DNA of 64,000 nt from an uncultured Gammaproteobacteria bacterium (lineage in GTDB: Bacteria; Pseudomonadota; Gammaproteobacteria; GCA-002705445; GCA-002716945). The notes under the pieces are model-generated. The model was not told where the DNA came from and did no database searches. It was given only the letters and a program-made list of their open reading frames with translations. The position numbers and the translations under genes were made by a program. How positions within the stretch are numbered: the first letter of the stretch is position 1; the number at the start of each line of letters is the position of its first letter. The stretch is taken from positions 1 through 64,000 of the forward strand of contig CACEHM010000001.1 of NCBI GenBank assembly GCA_902559355.1, written 5' to 3'. This document shows positions 17,666 through 26,754 of this stretch, one piece after another.

Positions 17666-18328
17666 GCTATTTTTTAGACCCATCGCAGATGCGAATGGCG
17701 AAATAATTAAAAATAATATTAACAATAATAATAAAAATAATAATTCAGAATTATAATCAACTCCTGACATGGCATTATAGACAGAACTCGTCCCGAAAAT
17801 TAGCACAGGAATATCCAAAGGCAGCACTATTGATGATAATAATAGATTGTTTCCTTTTATACTTAAAGTAAGAGAAGCAGCAATAGACCCAATTAATGAG
17901 ATAGTCAAGGTCCCTAGAAGTAAACTAACCAATAGGACTATTGAAGCACCCATGTCAGATGTAAGAAGATAGTTAGCAAGAAAACCAATGATAACCAATG
18001 GTATAATTGTAAAGAGCCAATAGGATATAACTTTGGCCAAAACATTAAATTCTAGTACATGAGAATTAATGACGATACCCTCTAATGTTCCATCTTCAAA
18101 ATCATCCTTAAACAAAGCTTCCATATTTAATAGACTTACTAGTAAACAAGCTAGCCAAATAATTTGAGGTAATACTTTGTCATAACCACCAAGGGTTGTA
18201 TTTGCAATACTAATTGAAAAGAAGATTAGTATTAGTAAAAGATACACTATAGGCATGAAAACTTTTGTACCAGAGTTTAGAATTACTCTCATATCTTTGA
18301 AAATGATTGAAAAGAAAACATTCATCAT
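17657..18328 (-). CDS. ccmB: Heme exporter ABC permease CcmB
   Basis: 223 aa, six predicted membrane helices. CcmB forms, with CcmA and CcmC, the ABC unit that releases holo-CcmE in cytochrome c maturation. The N-terminal FFSIIFKDMRVILNSG and the middle FKDDFEDGTLEGIV (DxxxGxLExL-like) are family hallmarks, as is the PLDIPVLIFGTSSV motif in the C-terminal half. Its start overlaps ccmA by 4 bases. The 3' end overlaps ccmC on the other strand. Confidence 0.94.
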   Translation of the reverse strand: MMNVFFSIIFKDMRVILNSGTKVFMPIVYLLLILIFFSISIANTTLGGYDKVLPQIIWLACLLVSLLNMEALFKDDFEDGTLEGIVINSHVLEFNVLAKVISYWLFTIIPLVIIGFLANYLLTSDMGASIVLLVSLLLGTLTISLIGSIAASLTLSIKGNNLLLSSIVLPLDIPVLIFGTSSVYNAMSGVDYNSELLFLLLLLILFLIISPFASAMGLKNSLD

Positions 18329-18918
18329 AGTTCTACATTAGTAAACTTATCTTTTTGGTTATGACTAGTAATAACAACTGTTCCGCCGTCAGCTATATGC
18401 TGATCTATTTTTTTTATAAAGGTATCAATTATGTTTTGATCAAGACCAGTAAATGGTTCATCTAAAACCCAAATTTTATTTTTAACTAGAGACAATTGCA
18501 CCAGAGTTACAATCTTCTTTTGCCCATGTGATAGATATTTTACTTTAGTTATAAATTTATCTTTTATGTTATATAAATCTAATTCATCAATAATGTACTT
18601 TTCTTCTAAGTTCCGCTGATGGAATCCAAGAGTATACTTAATATTATCAGCCACACTTAGTTCATTTTTTAAGCCATATTTATGGCCAATATAAAATAAA
18701 TCCTCATGGATAGAAGTATTTTCATCAATGGTTACTTTGCCTGATGATGGACATGTAATTCCAGAAATCAATTTTAGTAATGAAGTTTTTCCAGTTCCGT
18801 TTCTTCCAAAAATATTAATTTTTTCTCTGTAAGATATAGCTAGTGAAAAATCATCTACTATTTTTTTCCCTTGTTTAATTAAGTTAATGTTTTCAAGATT
18901 TATAAAAATATTATTCAC
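18325..18918 (-). CDS. ccmA: Heme exporter ATP-binding protein CcmA
   Basis: 197 aa, a minimal ABC ATPase. Walker A GRNGTGKTSLLKL is near residues 39-51, the ABC signature is YLSHGQKKIVTL (family usually LSxGQ; here SHGQ), and Walker B plus D-loop is IWVLDEPFTGLD. The switch His lies in VVITSHNQ. ATP hydrolysis drives release of heme-loaded CcmE. It overlaps ccmB and rraA by 4 bases, forming a coupled run. Confidence 0.94.
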   Translation of the reverse strand: MNNIFINLENINLIKQGKKIVDDFSLAISYREKINIFGRNGTGKTSLLKLISGITCPSSGKVTIDENTSIHEDLFYIGHKYGLKNELSVADNIKYTLGFHQRNLEEKYIIDELDLYNIKDKFITKVKYLSHGQKKIVTLVQLSLVKNKIWVLDEPFTGLDQNIIDTFIKKIDQHIADGGTVVITSHNQKDKFTNVEL

Positions 18919-19397
18919 TTTAAGATAATCTCTGTTGACGAGATAACAATACCGTCAGGATCAGAGTAAATAAATTGATTTTCCTTGAATGTTACTCCAG
19001 CGAAGTTTAGATCTAGATTATATTTTCCAACATCCTTTTTTTCACTCTTGTTGGGAACTAAGTTAATGGCTTTTATAGATATACCAATGTTGTTAATCTC
19101 CAAACTATCTCTTATACAGCCATTTACTATAATTCCTGACCAGTTATTCTCTGCTCCGAGTGCAGCTAAATTATCACCTACAAGAGCACATTTTTCTGAC
19201 CCTTTACCATCAACGACCATTACACAGCCTGATCCATCTTCTTGTAATAGCTTCTTTACGTATGAGTTATCTTCGATAGCTTCTACAGTTTTAATTCTTC
19301 CATAGCAATGTGTATGAGAGCCAAAAGACTTGAAGATAGGTTTTGCTACAACCAATTCATAGTCGTCACACAAGTCAGCTGTATTAAATTTGTTCAT
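18915..19397 (-). CDS. rraA: RraA family protein (regulator of RNase E / aldolase-like)
   Basis: 160 aa, full length. RraA-type trimers inhibit RNase E in E. coli, and related proteins are 4-hydroxy-4-methyl-2-oxoglutarate aldolases. TADLCDDY at the N-terminus, CVMVVDGKGSEKCALVGDNLAALGAENNW and IVNGCIRDS are characteristic. The GDNLA and NGCIRD segments contain metal/substrate residues of the aldolase-like site, so enzyme or RNase role cannot be separated from sequence. Overlaps ampG by 14 bases and ccmA by 4. Confidence 0.9.
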   Translation of the reverse strand: MNKFNTADLCDDYELVVAKPIFKSFGSHTHCYGRIKTVEAIEDNSYVKKLLQEDGSGCVMVVDGKGSEKCALVGDNLAALGAENNWSGIIVNGCIRDSLEINNIGISIKAINLVPNKSEKKDVGKYNLDLNFAGVTFKENQFIYSDPDGIVISSTEIILK

Positions 19398-20652
19398 CTT
19401 TAATAATAAATTTGATTTTTTTTAATATTAACAGAGCAGGTATTGCTATTAAAGAACAAAAAATAAAGTAGATATCCCAATCTAACATTTCAACTAGGAA
19501 CCCTGAGGTCCCAGATAAGAATGTTCTAGGTAAAGACATTAATGCTGTCATAAGAGCAAACTGTGTTGCTGTAAATTGCTTTGAAGTCATATTAGCTATA
19601 AAGGCTAGGTAAGCAGTATATCCCATTCCTGCAGCTAAATTTTCAAGTGTTATGACACCAATTAGCATAATTATATTGTCGCCGGTGTAGAATAATACGG
19701 CAAAACCTAGTGTAGCGATTAATTGAAATACACCAAAATATATTAGGGATTTGTATAAGCCAATTTTTAGTGATAGCACACCGCCTACGAAAGCTCCTAT
19801 CAATGTAGCGCCTAGACCAAAAAATTTAACTACGGTACCAATTTCTGTTTTTGAAAATCCTATCTCGAGATAAAAATTTGTACTTAATGAGTGTGCCATC
19901 GTATCGCCTACTTTATACAACAATACGAATAATAAAATTAGATATGGAACATACTTTTGAATATCATTTTTTTCAACCTGATAGCGATTAAAGAATTCTT
20001 TAAAAGGTTCAATTATAGATTCTTTCAGTGTGGTTGGCTGAGCTGTAATTTTAGGTTCATTTGCAAAGAATGTTGTTACAACACCTATTAGCATTATCAA
20101 TGACATCAGCGTATAAACAAATGAGTAAGAATAAATATCCGCTAGAATAAGCCCTCCCGCGCCGGCAGCTAAAGCCCCGAATCTGTATCCTAAAACATAA
20201 GCTGATGCCCCTATGGTCTGTTCCCTTTCTAGAAGGCTTTCTCTTCTATATGCATCTATAATGATATCTTGAGAAGCTGAAAAGAACGTAACTGATAATG
20301 AGAGAACAGCAACATTATAAAGATTAATCTCTGGATTTGATTGTCCTAATAAAAATATAGATATTATTAGTAGTACTTGTACGAATAAAAGCCAGCCTCT
20401 CCTTCTTCCTAGAGGAGATATTACATACCGATCAAAAATTGGTGCCCATAAAAATTTTAAAGAGTAAGGTAAGCCGATCAATGCAAATAATCCAATAGTT
20501 GATTTGGATACATTGACGTCCGTAAGCCATGCTTGAAGAAGTGTGATAGTTAATAGCAAAGGAAGGCCCGCGACAAAACCCATTATCATTGAGATAATTA
20601 TTTTTTTGTCTGAATAAGGTTTGAATATATTTTGTATAGAATCAAATATCAT
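19384..20652 (-). CDS. ampG: AmpG-type MFS permease (muropeptide transporter)
   Basis: 422 aa with about twelve hydrophobic segments. AmpG imports GlcNAc-anhydroMurNAc muropeptides for peptidoglycan recycling. The N-terminal GFVAGLPLLLTITLLQAWL and IGLPYSLKFLWAPIFDRY, and the SQDIIIDAYR segment in helix 4, are AmpG hallmarks. The GRRRGW loop 2-3 motif is the MFS basic loop. Overlaps xth by 11 bases and rraA by 14. Confidence 0.9.
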   Translation of the reverse strand: MIFDSIQNIFKPYSDKKIIISMIMGFVAGLPLLLTITLLQAWLTDVNVSKSTIGLFALIGLPYSLKFLWAPIFDRYVISPLGRRRGWLLFVQVLLIISIFLLGQSNPEINLYNVAVLSLSVTFFSASQDIIIDAYRRESLLEREQTIGASAYVLGYRFGALAAGAGGLILADIYSYSFVYTLMSLIMLIGVVTTFFANEPKITAQPTTLKESIIEPFKEFFNRYQVEKNDIQKYVPYLILLFVLLYKVGDTMAHSLSTNFYLEIGFSKTEIGTVVKFFGLGATLIGAFVGGVLSLKIGLYKSLIYFGVFQLIATLGFAVLFYTGDNIIMLIGVITLENLAAGMGYTAYLAFIANMTSKQFTATQFALMTALMSLPRTFLSGTSGFLVEMLDWDIYFIFCSLIAIPALLILKKIKFIIKDEQI

Positions 20653-21409
20653 AATTAACTATAAGAGGCGCATGATCTGAGAATTTATTTGCTTTATATA
20701 CTGAAGCACTTTTAATTTTATTACAGAAGTTATCAGTCACCATTTGGTAGTCAATTCTCCAGCCTACATTATTATTATAAGCATTACCTCTATTTGACCA
20801 CCATGTATATATATCTGTTTTTTTACACTTTTCTCGAAACGCATCCTTTAATCCAATCTTATTAATTAATTTTGTCATCCACTCTCTCTCTTCAAGTAAA
20901 AACCCAGAATTCTTCTGGTTAGATCTCCAATTCTTTATATCATCTTTAGTGTGCGCAATATTGTAATCCCCACATACAATCAATGGCTTCTTATCTTTGA
21001 TAAGCTTTTTTATAAACTTCTCAAAATGTCCCATAAACTCATATTTTAGTTTTTGTCTTTCTTCTCCAGATGACCCCGATGGAAAATACACAGATATCAA
21101 AGAAAAGTCTTTATATTCAGTGAGAATAAAGCGGCCCTCAGATTCAAATATCGATTTAGAAAAAGAGGTCTTAATATTAAGAGGCTTGTGCTTTGTATAA
21201 ATAGCTACTCCGCTATATCCTTTTTTTTCAGCAACATTAAGATATCTAGAATATCCTTTCAGAGAAAAACAAGAATCCATTATTTGTTCCTCAAGAGCTC
21301 GGGTTTCTTGCATGCATATGAAATCCGCTTTAGTTTTTTTCAGCCAATCAAAGAGCCCTTTTTTTTGACTAGACCTTATTCCACAAACATTTATAGTTAT
21401 AACTTTCAT
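20642..21409 (-). CDS. xth: Exodeoxyribonuclease III
   Basis: 255 aa, EEP-superfamily AP endonuclease/3' exonuclease for base-excision repair. Visible active-site groups: ITINVCGIRS with metal-binding Asn, FICMQETRA with catalytic Glu, SVYFPSG, VCGDYNIAHTKDDIKNW with Asp/Asn, WWSNRGNAYNNNVGWRIDYQMV and the terminal FSDHAPLIV with the catalytic His. It heads the minus-strand run xth-ampG-rraA-ccmA-ccmB and is divergent from pyrE. Confidence 0.95.
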   Translation of the reverse strand: MKVITINVCGIRSSQKKGLFDWLKKTKADFICMQETRALEEQIMDSCFSLKGYSRYLNVAEKKGYSGVAIYTKHKPLNIKTSFSKSIFESEGRFILTEYKDFSLISVYFPSGSSGEERQKLKYEFMGHFEKFIKKLIKDKKPLIVCGDYNIAHTKDDIKNWRSNQKNSGFLLEEREWMTKLINKIGLKDAFREKCKKTDIYTWWSNRGNAYNNNVGWRIDYQMVTDNFCNKIKSASVYKANKFSDHAPLIVNYDI

Positions 21410-21453
21410 TTTACTTTTATCGTTATGTTATCATTAATTTATGGCTAGCCACT

Positions 21454-22095
21454 ATGTTTAATAAGAAACGAGATTTCATAGAGTTTACAATTAATAAAAA
21501 AATTTTAAGATTTGGAGATTTCACGCTCAAATCAGGCAGAAAAAGTCCTTATTATTTTAATACTGGTTTATGTCACGATGGCCAGCTATTATCTGACCTC
21601 TCCTCATATTATGCTGATTATATAAAAAATAATAATCTCAATTATGATTTCATATTTGGACCAGCTTATAAAGGGATCACGCTATGCTCATCAATTTGTC
21701 AGAGCTTATATTATAAATATTCAATTATTTCACAATATGCATTTAACAGAAAAGAAAAAAAATTGCATGGTGACAAAGGTAACTTCGTTGGCTGCGATAT
21801 AAAAGGAGAGTCCTTGATAGTAGATGATGTAATCTCATCTGGATCATCTATAATCGAATCATACAACCTAATTTTAGAATCTCATGCTACTTGCAAGAAT
21901 ATTCTCGTGGCATTTAACAGAATGGAAATAGGCAAAAATTCTATGGCATCAAAAGAACTTAAAGAAAATTATGATATACAAACGCATTATTTAATTAATC
22001 TTGATGACATTTATGAATATATAAAATCAAATTCAAAATATACAAAATATGTTCAAAATATGGATGTTTATATTTCTAAATATAAGGGTATTTAA
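21454..22095 (+). CDS. pyrE: Orotate phosphoribosyltransferase
   Basis: 213 aa, full length. PyrE makes OMP from orotate and PRPP. FTLKSGRKSPYYFNTG is the orotate-binding segment, FGPAYKGITL follows, RKEKKLHGDKG is the mobile loop with the catalytic Lys, and SLIVDDVISSGSS is the PRPP motif. It stands alone on the + strand; its stop overlaps the stop of the opposing permease by 4 bases. Confidence 0.96.
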   Translation: MFNKKRDFIEFTINKKILRFGDFTLKSGRKSPYYFNTGLCHDGQLLSDLSSYYADYIKNNNLNYDFIFGPAYKGITLCSSICQSLYYKYSIISQYAFNRKEKKLHGDKGNFVGCDIKGESLIVDDVISSGSSIIESYNLILESHATCKNILVAFNRMEIGKNSMASKELKENYDIQTHYLINLDDIYEYIKSNSKYTKYVQNMDVYISKYKGI

Positions 22096-22820
22096 AATAG
22101 AAGTTTATACGCAACTACGATTGTCACGAATTGATATGCAGCTTTGATAACTTTATTAGATTTACTAATAGCAATCATTGCTCCCACGTAACCTCCAAAA
22201 AAAGAGCCAATTATAAGGACCGGCAGGATTGTAAAATCTATCGTTGAAATTAGGTACAGGGTCACAGCGCCAATTAAGTTAAAAAACAGACCTACTACTA
22301 ATAATGTATAACCAATTGCTTCTTTAAATGACATTCCATATATTTGGGTCAACATCAAAGTGTACAGTAAACCTGTCCCAGCTGAGAGTGAACCATTTAG
22401 AAAACCAATCATGAACAATATAAGATAGAGCACAGAGGGATGTATGCTATCACTTATGTTTCCAGTACGTTTTATAAATGATAATAGGAATACTATTAGT
22501 ATTAAAATCCCAAGTAGTTTTCTCGCTAGACCTTCATCTATAGAGCTTATTGAGTATGCACCAACAATCACTGCTGGCAAACCAATCATGATTCCCTCTA
22601 GTAGTACTTTTTTATCAGGAATGTTTTTTTCAAAAAACTTTAGAGACGCACCTAAACCCAAAAGAACTGTTGAGACTTTATGAGTAGCAAGTGCTACCGG
22701 AAATGTTATTTCGAACAATAATAGAATTGCAGGAAGTTGTATTATACCAGCGCCACCTCCCGAGAAAGCAGAGAATAAATTTGAAATAAAAGATACAAAA
22801 AGAAGGAATATGTATTCCAA
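22092..22820 (-). CDS. TauE/SafE family membrane permease
   Basis: 242 aa with about eight hydrophobic segments. The family (sulfite exporter TauE/SafE) transports organosulfonates, sulfite and similar anions. FSAFSGGGAGIIQLPAILLL at the N-terminus and FLNGSLSAGTGLLYTLMLTQIYGMSFKEAIGYTLLV in the second half are the two repeated family motifs (GGGxG / G-x-GTG). Substrate unknown. Last gene of the long minus-strand run that starts at the fae-like gene, 3 bases behind argB. Confidence 0.87.
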   Translation of the reverse strand: MEYIFLLFVSFISNLFSAFSGGGAGIIQLPAILLLFEITFPVALATHKVSTVLLGLGASLKFFEKNIPDKKVLLEGIMIGLPAVIVGAYSISSIDEGLARKLLGILILIVFLLSFIKRTGNISDSIHPSVLYLILFMIGFLNGSLSAGTGLLYTLMLTQIYGMSFKEAIGYTLLVVGLFFNLIGAVTLYLISTIDFTILPVLIIGSFFGGYVGAMIAISKSNKVIKAAYQFVTIVVAYKLLF

Positions 22821-22823
22821 ATC

Positions 22824-23720
22824 TTATGTTCTGCGAATCATTGTTCCAACACCTTCGTCTGTAAAAAGCTCAAGGAGTAATGCGTGTTCAATTGTGCCGT
22901 CGATTATCTGTACGTTATGTACACCTGCAGATACAGCCTCAAGTGCAGACTCAACTTTAGGTAACATTCCTGAAGATATAGTACCTTTTTTTACAAACTG
23001 TCTTACCTGTTCAGCATTCATGGATTTAATAAGATTGCCATCATCATCAAAGACACCTGCAGTGTTGGTCAACATAACATATTTGCCAGCTTGGAGAATT
23101 TTTGCAATTTTGCCAGCAACTATATCGGCATTAATATTATAGGTTTTGTAATCATCTCCTATACCAATTGGCGCAATGACAGGAATAAACGATGTAGAGT
23201 CTAGGAGATTTACTACACTTGGATCAATGCTTGCGACCATACCTGTATTCTTGAAATCAAAGTTTTTATTTTTACCTTCAGAAACCATTTTTTTAGCCCT
23301 TATTAATCCACCATCTTTGCCAGATAAACCTACGGCTCTGCCTCCATGGCTTGTAATCAAATTTACAATCTCTTTATTAATAGATCCGCCAAGAACCATT
23401 TCAATAAGGTCTATTGATTTCTCATCTGTCACTCTCATGCCATCTACAAACTCACTTTTAATTCCCATTTTCTCAAGGTAGCTTGTTATTTGTGGTCCAC
23501 CACCATGAACAATTACAGGGTGTAGACCAACTTGTTTTAAAAGAACAATATCACGGGCAAAGCTATTTTTAAGTTTGTCATCAATCATTGCATTACCACC
23601 AAATTTAATGACTATTATTTTGTTAGATAGTTTTTGTATATAGGGCAATGCTTCTATAAGCACGTCTGCCGTAGAGGGTATATTCGCAGTATCTTTTCTT
23701 AGTACAATTTCTTTGTTCAT
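22824..23720 (-). CDS. argB: Acetylglutamate kinase
   Basis: 298 aa, full length. ArgB phosphorylates N-acetylglutamate in arginine synthesis. IVIKFGGNAM binds phosphate, VHGGGPQI is the GG-motif, FVDGMRVTDEKSIDLIEMVLGGSINKEIV binds acetylglutamate, and ISSGMLPKVESALEAVSAGV is the C-terminal signature. It is unlinked to argH (3.0 kb). Spaced 3 bases from both neighbours on the same strand. Confidence 0.97.
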   Translation of the reverse strand: MNKEIVLRKDTANIPSTADVLIEALPYIQKLSNKIIVIKFGGNAMIDDKLKNSFARDIVLLKQVGLHPVIVHGGGPQITSYLEKMGIKSEFVDGMRVTDEKSIDLIEMVLGGSINKEIVNLITSHGGRAVGLSGKDGGLIRAKKMVSEGKNKNFDFKNTGMVASIDPSVVNLLDSTSFIPVIAPIGIGDDYKTYNINADIVAGKIAKILQAGKYVMLTNTAGVFDDDGNLIKSMNAEQVRQFVKKGTISSGMLPKVESALEAVSAGVHNVQIIDGTIEHALLLELFTDEGVGTMIRRT

Positions 23721-23723
23721 AAT

Positions 23724-25091
23724 TTAGAACGGTAATTCTATCGTATTATCAATTTTAAGAATAGCATTTTTAATTTCATTTTTGATGGTATTAAGGCTAC
23801 TTTCTGACAATGATTCAAAACGGAGCGTTATTTTAGGTGATGTATTTGAGGCTCTTATTAAGCCCCAAGAATCTGTATTTGATATTTTAATTCCATCTAA
23901 ATACGACACTGAGTAGTTATGAAAATCACTATTTGCTCTGAAGCTTTCCATAAATTCAAAATGATCATTTCCTGGAAATTCTATATCAATTTCTGATGTC
24001 GAGAATGTTTTTGGTAAACTTGATAAATGATCAACTAGATTAGGCTCATTTGATAATATTTCTAAGAACCTGAGAAAAACATAAATTCCATCATCAAACC
24101 CATACCATTTGTCATTAAAGAATATATGACCACTCATTTCTCCGCCTAGTTTTGCAGATTCTTTTTTAATTGTTTGTTTAATGTATGAGTGTCCGGTTCT
24201 TGATTCTATAGGTATGCCATTAGAATCTTCTATTGTTTTTTTTAGATTTTTTGTGCATTTAACATCGTATACAATCTTTGCATTCTGATTATCAGCAAGG
24301 ATAGATTTTGAGAATAAAATCATAAGTTGATCAGGCCAAATGATATCTCCATTTTTTTTAATAATTACAAGACGGTCACCGTCACCATCAAATGCAACTC
24401 CGTACTCCGCATTTGTCTCGATTATTTTTTCTTTCAGCATTTCTAGGTTAGATTCTTTTGTGGGATCTGGATCACAATTAGGATAATTACCATCTACAGC
24501 GCTATTGATAAATTCCGCATTAATATTAAATGCTCTGGTTACTTTTTTTATTACACTCCCTGTGATTCCATTCATGCAGTCAATAACAAATTTATCTTCA
24601 AGATTAATTGATATATCTTCTTTTATTCTTTTGATGTATTTATCAGCTATATCACTAGATATGTTTGGCTTATCATTATTACCAACCTCCTCAATTATAT
24701 TATTGGCTATCCAGTCTCTAAGAGCATATATATCTTTGTCAAAAAGTGGATTATCGCCTACAATCATCTTGATTCCATTATAGTCTCTAGGATTATGACT
24801 CCCGGTTACCATAAAGCCATTTGGTATATTGAGTATTTTAGTTGCAAAATAAAGCATTGGTGTTGGCAGCATTCCACAATCAGTAACTTCAATGCCATGC
24901 GAAACAAGACCATCAATTAATGATTTCTTAATACAAGGCCCACTTAGCCTTCCATCCATTGCTACAACTGCTTTTCGATTGATAGTAATTTTATCAGCTA
25001 AGGCAGCTCCAATTTTATATGCGGTTTCTTCATTAAGGTCTGATGGATAAAGACCCCTGATGTCATATGCTCTGAAGATATCTGCGTTCAT
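23724..25091 (-). CDS. algC: Phosphomannomutase/phosphoglucomutase
   Basis: 455 aa, alpha-D-phosphohexomutase family. It interconverts hexose 6- and 1-phosphates for envelope polysaccharides and LPS. FRAYDIRGLYPSDLNEETAY opens it; S98 in TGSHNPRDYNGIKM is the phosphoserine; DGDGDRLVI is the Mg-binding loop (about 235-243); GGEMSGHIFF carries the sugar-specificity EMSGH; and the C-terminal IRASNTSPKITLRFE binds phosphate. The length and EMSGH suggest the dual PMM/PGM AlgC type. Confidence 0.93.
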   Translation of the reverse strand: MNADIFRAYDIRGLYPSDLNEETAYKIGAALADKITINRKAVVAMDGRLSGPCIKKSLIDGLVSHGIEVTDCGMLPTPMLYFATKILNIPNGFMVTGSHNPRDYNGIKMIVGDNPLFDKDIYALRDWIANNIIEEVGNNDKPNISSDIADKYIKRIKEDISINLEDKFVIDCMNGITGSVIKKVTRAFNINAEFINSAVDGNYPNCDPDPTKESNLEMLKEKIIETNAEYGVAFDGDGDRLVIIKKNGDIIWPDQLMILFSKSILADNQNAKIVYDVKCTKNLKKTIEDSNGIPIESRTGHSYIKQTIKKESAKLGGEMSGHIFFNDKWYGFDDGIYVFLRFLEILSNEPNLVDHLSSLPKTFSTSEIDIEFPGNDHFEFMESFRANSDFHNYSVSYLDGIKISNTDSWGLIRASNTSPKITLRFESLSESSLNTIKNEIKNAILKIDNTIELPF

Positions 25092-25094
25092 GTG

Positions 25095-25544
25095 TTATTT
25101 TTCCCCTGATGAACCAAAACCTTTCTCACCTCTTTTGGAAGTCCTAAACTCTTCGACAACCTCTAGCTTAGGATGTTCAACTTTTATAAATATCATTTGT
25201 GCAATTCTATCTAAAGGCTCAATTATGTAATTCTCTTTACTTCTATTCCAACAAGATATCATGAGTTCACCTTGATAATCTGAATCTATAAGACCAACTA
25301 AGTTACCTAAGACTATTCCTTTTTTATGGCCTAGACCAGACCGCGGTAGCAGTGTTGCGGCATAATCTTTATCTTCAATAAAAATAGATAACCCTGTTGG
25401 TATTAAAATTGTTTCCTCAGAGTGCAGTTTCATCTTTTCATTTATAGCCGCACGGAGGTCCAAGCCCGCCGAACCCTCTGTTGCGTAATCTGGCAATTCT
25501 TTAATAATATTATTGACAATCTTTACTTGAACAATATCAAGCAT
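25095..25544 (-). CDS. dut: Deoxyuridine triphosphate nucleotidohydrolase (dUTPase)
   Basis: 149 aa trimeric dUTPase. Motifs 1-5 are present: [51 protein letters not shown], and C-terminal [10 protein letters not shown] that closes the active site. It produces dUMP and keeps uracil out of DNA. It follows coaBC with an 8-base overlap, the coaBC-dut pair being conserved across Proteobacteria. Confidence 0.97.
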   Translation of the reverse strand: MLDIVQVKIVNNIIKELPDYATEGSAGLDLRAAINEKMKLHSEETILIPTGLSIFIEDKDYAATLLPRSGLGHKKGIVLGNLVGLIDSDYQGELMISCWNRSKENYIIEPLDRIAQMIFIKVEHPKLEVVEEFRTSKRGEKGFGSSGEK

Positions 25545-26754
25545 TTTTAATCTTCAACAGATTTTTTTTGTATATAGATACTATTTTATGAATGATAATC
25601 TTTGCCAATTCTTTTTTTGAATTACGAGGTATCGTAGTTGTCTCTGATTCATTTATGATAACTATTTGATTATAATCAGATTCAAAGCCCAATCCTTTTT
25701 GGTGATTTGCCTCATTAGCTATTATCATATCAATTTTTTTACTAACAAGCTTTGCTTTTGCATTTTCTTCAATATTTTTCGTTTCTGCAGAAAATCCAAC
25801 AGCAAACACATTCTTATTTTTTAATTTTGCTGTTTTTAAGATATCTTCTCCACGCACAAGTTTTATATTAAGATCACCATCAGAACTTTTATGTTTTTCA
25901 ACTGAGGTATCAGAAGGCTTGTAGTCTGATATAGCAGCTGCAGAAATAAAAATATCACAATCAGATACACTATCTAAGACTTCGTCCAGCATTTCTGAAG
26001 ATGTCTCAACAGCTTTAGTTGGTATTGCTTCTGGTAATGCAAGTTTCACAGGCCCGGTGATTAATCTAACATCACCACCTAAGTCTCTAGCATATTCTGC
26101 AATAGCATAACCCATTTTTCCTGAACTGTAGTTACTGATGAACCGAACTGGATCTATTGGTTCTCTTGTTGGACCTGCAGTGATTAATATTTTGATACCA
26201 TCTAAGATACCTTTACCCATTGCTTTACTTAAGGTTTCGATAATAAGATCTGGAGATGACATTCTGCCATAACCAACATCCCCGCATGCATGATTGCCAT
26301 AGTCTGGTCCAATTATCACAAATTTATCTACGGATATATTTTTTAAGTTATCTTGCACGATAGTGTTATTCCACATATCGGGATTCATTGCAGGAGCTAT
26401 AAAAATTTTTCTTTTAAACGCAAGACATGTCGTAGATAAGAGATCATCACCGAGACCTTTTGTAATCTTATTTAGTGAGTTTGCAGTGCATGGTGCAACA
26501 AGAATAATATCTGCCCATTTTGCAACTTCTAGATGAAGGAATGATTCTTCTGTTTCAGACTCATCTACCAATACTTTATTATTTGATATTGATTCTAAAG
26601 TTCTTTCAGTAATAAATGATGTTGAGGCTCTAGTCATTATAACTTTTACATTAGCACCATTATTTTTTAAACTACTAACAAGCTGAGCTGCCTTATACGC
26701 AGCGATACTGCCAGTAATCCCAACTAATATATTTTTATTATTTAGATTTTTCAC
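25537..26754 (-). CDS. coaBC: Bifunctional phosphopantothenoylcysteine decarboxylase/synthetase
   Basis: 405 aa. N-terminal CoaC (about 1-175) is a flavin-binding decarboxylase: [11 protein letters not shown], active-site H74 in [17 protein letters not shown], and C157 in [12 protein letters not shown]-terminal CoaB (about 186-400) is the ligase: [29 protein letters not shown] with the nucleotide-binding loop. Together they make 4'-phosphopantetheine for coenzyme A. Its start overlaps bioF by 17 bases. Confidence 0.97.
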   Translation of the reverse strand: MKNLNNKNILVGITGSIAAYKAAQLVSSLKNNGANVKVIMTRASTSFITERTLESISNNKVLVDESETEESFLHLEVAKWADIILVAPCTANSLNKITKGLGDDLLSTTCLAFKRKIFIAPAMNPDMWNNTIVQDNLKNISVDKFVIIGPDYGNHACGDVGYGRMSSPDLIIETLSKAMGKGILDGIKILITAGPTREPIDPVRFISNYSSGKMGYAIAEYARDLGGDVRLITGPVKLALPEAIPTKAVETSSEMLDEVLDSVSDCDIFISAAAISDYKPSDTSVEKHKSSDGDLNIKLVRGEDILKTAKLKNKNVFAVGFSAETKNIEENAKAKLVSKKIDMIIANEANHQKGLGFESDYNQIVIINESETTTIPRNSKKELAKIIIHKIVSIYKKNLLKIKNA

